Made by a program: the position numbers and the translations under genes. A DNA stretch of 62,710 bases from Kitasatospora xanthocidica (lineage in GTDB: Bacteria > Actinomycetota > Actinomycetes > Streptomycetales > Streptomycetaceae). Shown piece by piece: positions 60,218-62,710 of the stretch. The notes beneath the pieces were generated by a model that did not search any database, had not been told where the DNA came from, and was given only the letters and a program-made list of their open reading frames with translations. Location of the stretch: assembly GCF_014656195.1 (NCBI RefSeq), contig NZ_BNBY01000019.1, positions 1-62,710 of the forward strand. The letters run 5' to 3'. The stretch's first letter is position 1, and every line of letters starts with the position of its first letter.

Positions 60218-60573
60218 GCGAACTCGGCGCCACCGACCTGTACGCACTGAACATCCTTCAGCTGACCGGGGCCATGACCCCCGGCGAACTGGCCACCCGC
60301 ACCGGGCTGACCACCGGTCCCACCACGCGCCTGATCGACCGACTGGAGCAGGCGGGTTACGTGCACCGGGTGCCCGATCCCGGCGACCGGCGCAAGGTCA
60401 TCGTCGAACCGGCCGGCGGCCCCGCCGACCTCGACCGGATCATGACCCCCGCGCGGCAGCGGATCGGCGCGATCCTCGCCGGCTACTCACCCGAGCAACT
60501 CGACGTCCTCTTCGACTACTTCGCGCGCGCCACCGAGGCGTACCAGGAGGCGGCCGAGCAGTTGCGCGGCTGA
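60184..60573 (+). CDS. MarR-family regulator, N-terminally truncated
   Basis: A 129-residue protein from GTG 60184: MFHGHASARACELGATDLYALNILQ, then MTPGELATRTGLTTGPTTRLIDRLEQAGYVHRVPDPGDRRKVIVEP. The in-frame sequence just upstream (ERRYLSAV) still fits the first helix of MarR proteins, but no start codon is found there and that DNA belongs to the opposed gene. The first helix is thus cut. Such a protein may dimerise poorly. Confidence 0.7.
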   Translation: MMFHGHASARACELGATDLYALNILQLTGAMTPGELATRTGLTTGPTTRLIDRLEQAGYVHRVPDPGDRRKVIVEPAGGPADLDRIMTPARQRIGAILAGYSPEQLDVLFDYFARATEAYQEAAEQLRG

Positions 60574-60616
60574 CCCGCACTCACCCGCCGACCGGCATCG
60601 CGTGGATCACCACGCG

Positions 60617-61342
60617 TCACGCAGCGCGCCGGGCGCGAACGGCCAGGAACGGTGGCAGTCCCGCCCTGTGGGGTTGCGCGGCCGCCACTTGGTCACTCGG
60701 AGATGGCTCGGTAACCGTCTCCAGGGCGAACCCGTGCCGGACCAGAGCCGTCAGGTACGTGGACAGCGTCCGGTGCTGGTTGCCGGCCCGGCGGGCGCCT
60801 TCAGGGTTGTCCGAGCGCCAGAATCCTTCGGCAAGGTAGTCCCCGACGACACGTCGAACCGGCCTGTCGGTGATCTGTGTCCAGGACGCGTGCGGCGCTT
60901 CGAAGCACGGGTGGGGGATCGTGAAGGCAAGCTCGCCTTGTGCCGTCAGCACGCGCCGTACGGCCGTCAGAGCGGCATCGAGGTCGGGCACGTTGTTCAG
61001 GGACAGACCGGCGGTCACCCAGTCGACCGACTCGGCGGCGACCGTGCTCAGCACGCACCCGTCATCCACCGCGTAGGTCACCGTGCCGGGCCCGCCGGCA
61101 GCAGCCGCGCGGGCATGTTCGATCATCCGCGGTGAAGGGTCGATGCCCGCGACGGAGGCTCCGCGGGCAGCCAGCGCGCGGGCGACGATGCCTTCCCCGC
61201 AGCCGAGATCGAGAACGCGGCACCCGCCGAGTTCCCCGGGCAGGAGCCCGAGCAGCACGTCGCGGTTGAACTCGTGCATGGCGGAACCGGTCCGCAGCAG
61301 TCCCGCATACCAGTCAGCGATGGTGTCCCAGGAGTCAGTCAT
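60617..61342 (-). CDS. Class I SAM-dependent methyltransferase
   Basis: A 241-residue methyltransferase: SAM motif I VLDLGCGEGIVARALAARG, acidic motif VAGIDPSPRMIEHA, and motif IV region VDWVTAGLSLNNVPDLDAAL, followed by AFTIPHPCFEAPH. The start at 61342 gives MTDSWDTIADWYAGLLR, a usual beginning for this group. It lacks substrate-specific marks; small-molecule methylation is likely. Confidence 0.92.
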   Translation of the reverse strand: MTDSWDTIADWYAGLLRTGSAMHEFNRDVLLGLLPGELGGCRVLDLGCGEGIVARALAARGASVAGIDPSPRMIEHARAAAAGGPGTVTYAVDDGCVLSTVAAESVDWVTAGLSLNNVPDLDAALTAVRRVLTAQGELAFTIPHPCFEAPHASWTQITDRPVRRVVGDYLAEGFWRSDNPEGARRAGNQHRTLSTYLTALVRHGFALETVTEPSPSDQVAAAQPHRAGLPPFLAVRARRAA

Positions 61343-61462
61343 CAAAACCCGGACGCTACGCGCTCCCGCCAGGACACCACCACCGATTTCATTGAGGAAC
61401 TCGCCCAAGCCGTCGAGGAGCCCCCCAACACCCCGACGCGGAGATCCTGCAGACTGCCCGCC

Positions 61463-62077
61463 ATGACAACCGCGGATCACGACGTCTCGACCTCCTGGGG
61501 CCGCATCGGCACCTGGCTCACCGCGCACACCCGACGAGGCCCGGCGAGACCGGCGCCGGATGCCGCCCGCCTGGACGCGTTCGAGGCAGACCTCGGCCTG
61601 CCCCTGCCCGCCGACCTGCGGGCCTGGTGGCTGCTGCCCGACGTCACCGCGAGTTACTGGATTCCGGACGCGTTCGCCCCGGTCTCGCTGGGCGAGGCCC
61701 TGGAGACCCACGACATCTGGCTGCTGGTCGCGGAGCAGGAAGGCGACTCGTTCGACGAGAACGGCCAGCCCGAGAGCCGCTACCAGCGAGAGTTCATGCC
61801 GATCGCGTTGGGCCCCGGCGGCGACGGACTGATCGTCGACCTGCGCCCCGGTGACACCCACGGCGCGGTACTCCGCTGGGACCACGAGACCTGGACACTG
61901 GACGTTCCCCAGTGGACCTCGGTGACTTCCATGCTCCGGGACATCACCCACGCACTCGAGGCCGGGACGCCGGCGTTGCTGAGCCACGCAGCCCTCGGCG
62001 GCTCCCAAGAACCCAGCACCGCCGCAATCGACGACGCACTCGGTCTCGCCTGGCAACCCACCACTCCGGACCACTGA
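61463..62077 (+). CDS. SMI1/KNR4 family protein
   Basis: A 204-residue protein with the SMI1/KNR4 (SUKH) fold: RLDAFEADLGLPLPADLRAWWLLPDV, FAPVSLGEALE, FMPIALGPGGDGLIVDLRPGD, and GAVLRWDHE. In bacteria SUKH proteins are often immunity proteins of toxin systems, but many single copies, as here, have unknown roles. No toxin gene is adjacent. CAGACT 7 nt before the ATG suggests a leaderless transcript. Confidence 0.88.
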   Translation: MTTADHDVSTSWGRIGTWLTAHTRRGPARPAPDAARLDAFEADLGLPLPADLRAWWLLPDVTASYWIPDAFAPVSLGEALETHDIWLLVAEQEGDSFDENGQPESRYQREFMPIALGPGGDGLIVDLRPGDTHGAVLRWDHETWTLDVPQWTSVTSMLRDITHALEAGTPALLSHAALGGSQEPSTAAIDDALGLAWQPTTPDH

Positions 62078-62199
62078 GCAGACCCATCCCGCTTGACGCT
62101 TCAACCACGTGCGATGTCTGCGCTTGTTTGTGCCTACGGTGGAACCGCACGATCGGACAACGTTGAGCAGCCCGACGATCCGGGATCGAGGTACCTCCC

Positions 62200-62619
62200 A
62201 TGAGCCTGAGCATCCGCAACCAGCTGTCCGGCACCGTGACGTCGGTGGCCGAGGGTGAGGTCATGGCGACCGTGAAGGTACGGCTCGACGGCGGCCGCGA
62301 CCTCACCGCCGCCGTCACCAGGGACGCGGTGAAGGACCTGGGCCTGCGCGAGGGCAGCCCGGTGCGGGCCCTGGTGAAGTCCACGGAGGTCGCCCTGGCC
62401 ACCGGCCCCGTCGAGGGCCTGAGCATCCGCAACCAGCTCCCCGGCACGGTCTCCGCGGTCGCCGTCGGCGGCGCCATGGCCGGTGTGAAGGTCGCCGTGG
62501 ACGGCGGGGAGCTGACCGCCGCCATCACCGCCGACGCCTGCGCCGACCTCGGCCTGGCCGAGGGCTCCGCCGTGGTCGCCCTGATCAAGTCGACGGAGGT
62601 CTCGCTCGCCACCGCCTGA
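62200..62619 (+). CDS. Tandem Mop-domain molybdate-binding protein (molbindin)
   Basis: A 139-residue protein made of two Mop/TOBE domains: LSIRNQLSGTVTSVAEGEVMATVKVRL..ALVKSTEVALA (2-68) and LSIRNQLPGTVSAVAVGGAMAGVKVAV..ALIKSTEVSLA (74-138). Such molbindins store or buffer molybdate in the cytosol. GAGGT precedes the ATG; TTGACG at 62093-62098 may be a -35. No Mod transporter gene is within the window; it may lie downstream. Confidence 0.93.
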   Translation: MSLSIRNQLSGTVTSVAEGEVMATVKVRLDGGRDLTAAVTRDAVKDLGLREGSPVRALVKSTEVALATGPVEGLSIRNQLPGTVSAVAVGGAMAGVKVAVDGGELTAAITADACADLGLAEGSAVVALIKSTEVSLATA

Positions 62620-62681
62620 GCCGCACCCCGTCTGAGCCGCACCCGCCGGGACCGCACCCTGCCTGAGCCGCACCCCGCCGG

Positions 62682-62710
62682 GGCCGGACGACCGTCGAGG
62701 TCGTCCGGCC
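62682..62710. terminator. Perfect hairpin terminator after the Mop gene
   Basis: A 12-bp perfect stem (GGCCGGACGACC with complement) around a 5-nt loop ends exactly at the window edge. Three CTGAGCCGCACCC repeats (62620-62675) lie between it and the stop codon. Confidence 0.85.

Noticed and set aside
61463..62077. SUKH immunity protein of a toxin system
   Set aside because: No toxin or exported polymorphic protein gene is adjacent; kept only as a family assignment.

Overview
The window is high-GC actinobacterial DNA. Coding is dense with strong third-position GC, GTG and TTG starts are common, and TetR, MarR, GntR and LacI regulators sit beside Sec and lipoprotein exports, an LtrA protein, a DUF4157 protein and an FxLD-type lanthipeptide locus. 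This gene set fits a Streptomyces or Kitasatospora relative. Broken insertion sequences, decayed genes and niche catabolic or biosynthetic clusters suggest an accessory (arm-like) part of the chromosome. I saw no rRNA, tRNA or CRISPR array, but could not run a search for them.

Layout. 1-1560: fragments of IS5-type transposases and other gene remnants. 1.6-4.06 kb: small membrane protein, ECF-like sigma factor and an HSP90-type (GHKL) ATPase, translationally coupled. 4.04-4.9 kb: decayed gene. 5.0-7.1 kb: ABM-domain protein, MDR-type oxidoreductase with a clear promoter, and a hypothetical. 7.5-11.3 kb: an unusual trio of an MfnB-like (formylfuranyl-methyl-phosphate synthase family) protein, a homocitrate/isopropylmalate synthase-like enzyme and a YrdC/Sua5-like protein. 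12.3-23.2 kb: a fructan (levan/inulin-type) locus with a secreted GH32 enzyme, a fructose-type ABC importer (frcBCA-like), a LacI regulator, a GH43-like/AbfB secreted protein and a surface-anchored beta-helix protein; LacI-type operators precede both minus-strand operons.

23.5-31.95 kb: ATP-grasp enzyme, TetR, lipoprotein, HAD phosphatase, hypothetical, YtcJ-like amidohydrolase, and a TetR/DUF1772 divergent pair with palindromic operators. 32.0-34.7 kb: DUF4157 protein with a possible nuclease-like C-terminus, a TIR-domain protein and a 49-residue ORF. 34.75-38.5 kb: MpaB-family (DUF2236) oxygenase, secreted phosphoesterase, DUF4360 protein. 38.9-43.8 kb: compact lanthipeptide cluster (precursor, LanC, LanB); the precursor has a repeated Cys-rich core and a long non-core tail.

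43.9-47.2 kb: aldehyde dehydrogenase, GNAT, TPR-like protein. 47.3-54.1 kb: GntR-controlled glycoside/sugar catabolism (deoC, gntR, zinc-type dehydrogenase, MFS, GH63-like glycosidase, Gfo/Idh/MocA dehydrogenase). 54.2-62.7 kb: mixed genes (DUF5996, UBP zinc finger, NAD kinase, alpha/beta hydrolase with divergent MarR, LtrA, a head-to-head pair of truncated genes, methyltransferase, SMI1/KNR4 protein, tandem Mop protein), ending in a perfect terminator hairpin. Functions come from motif recognition by eye; no database search was possible.
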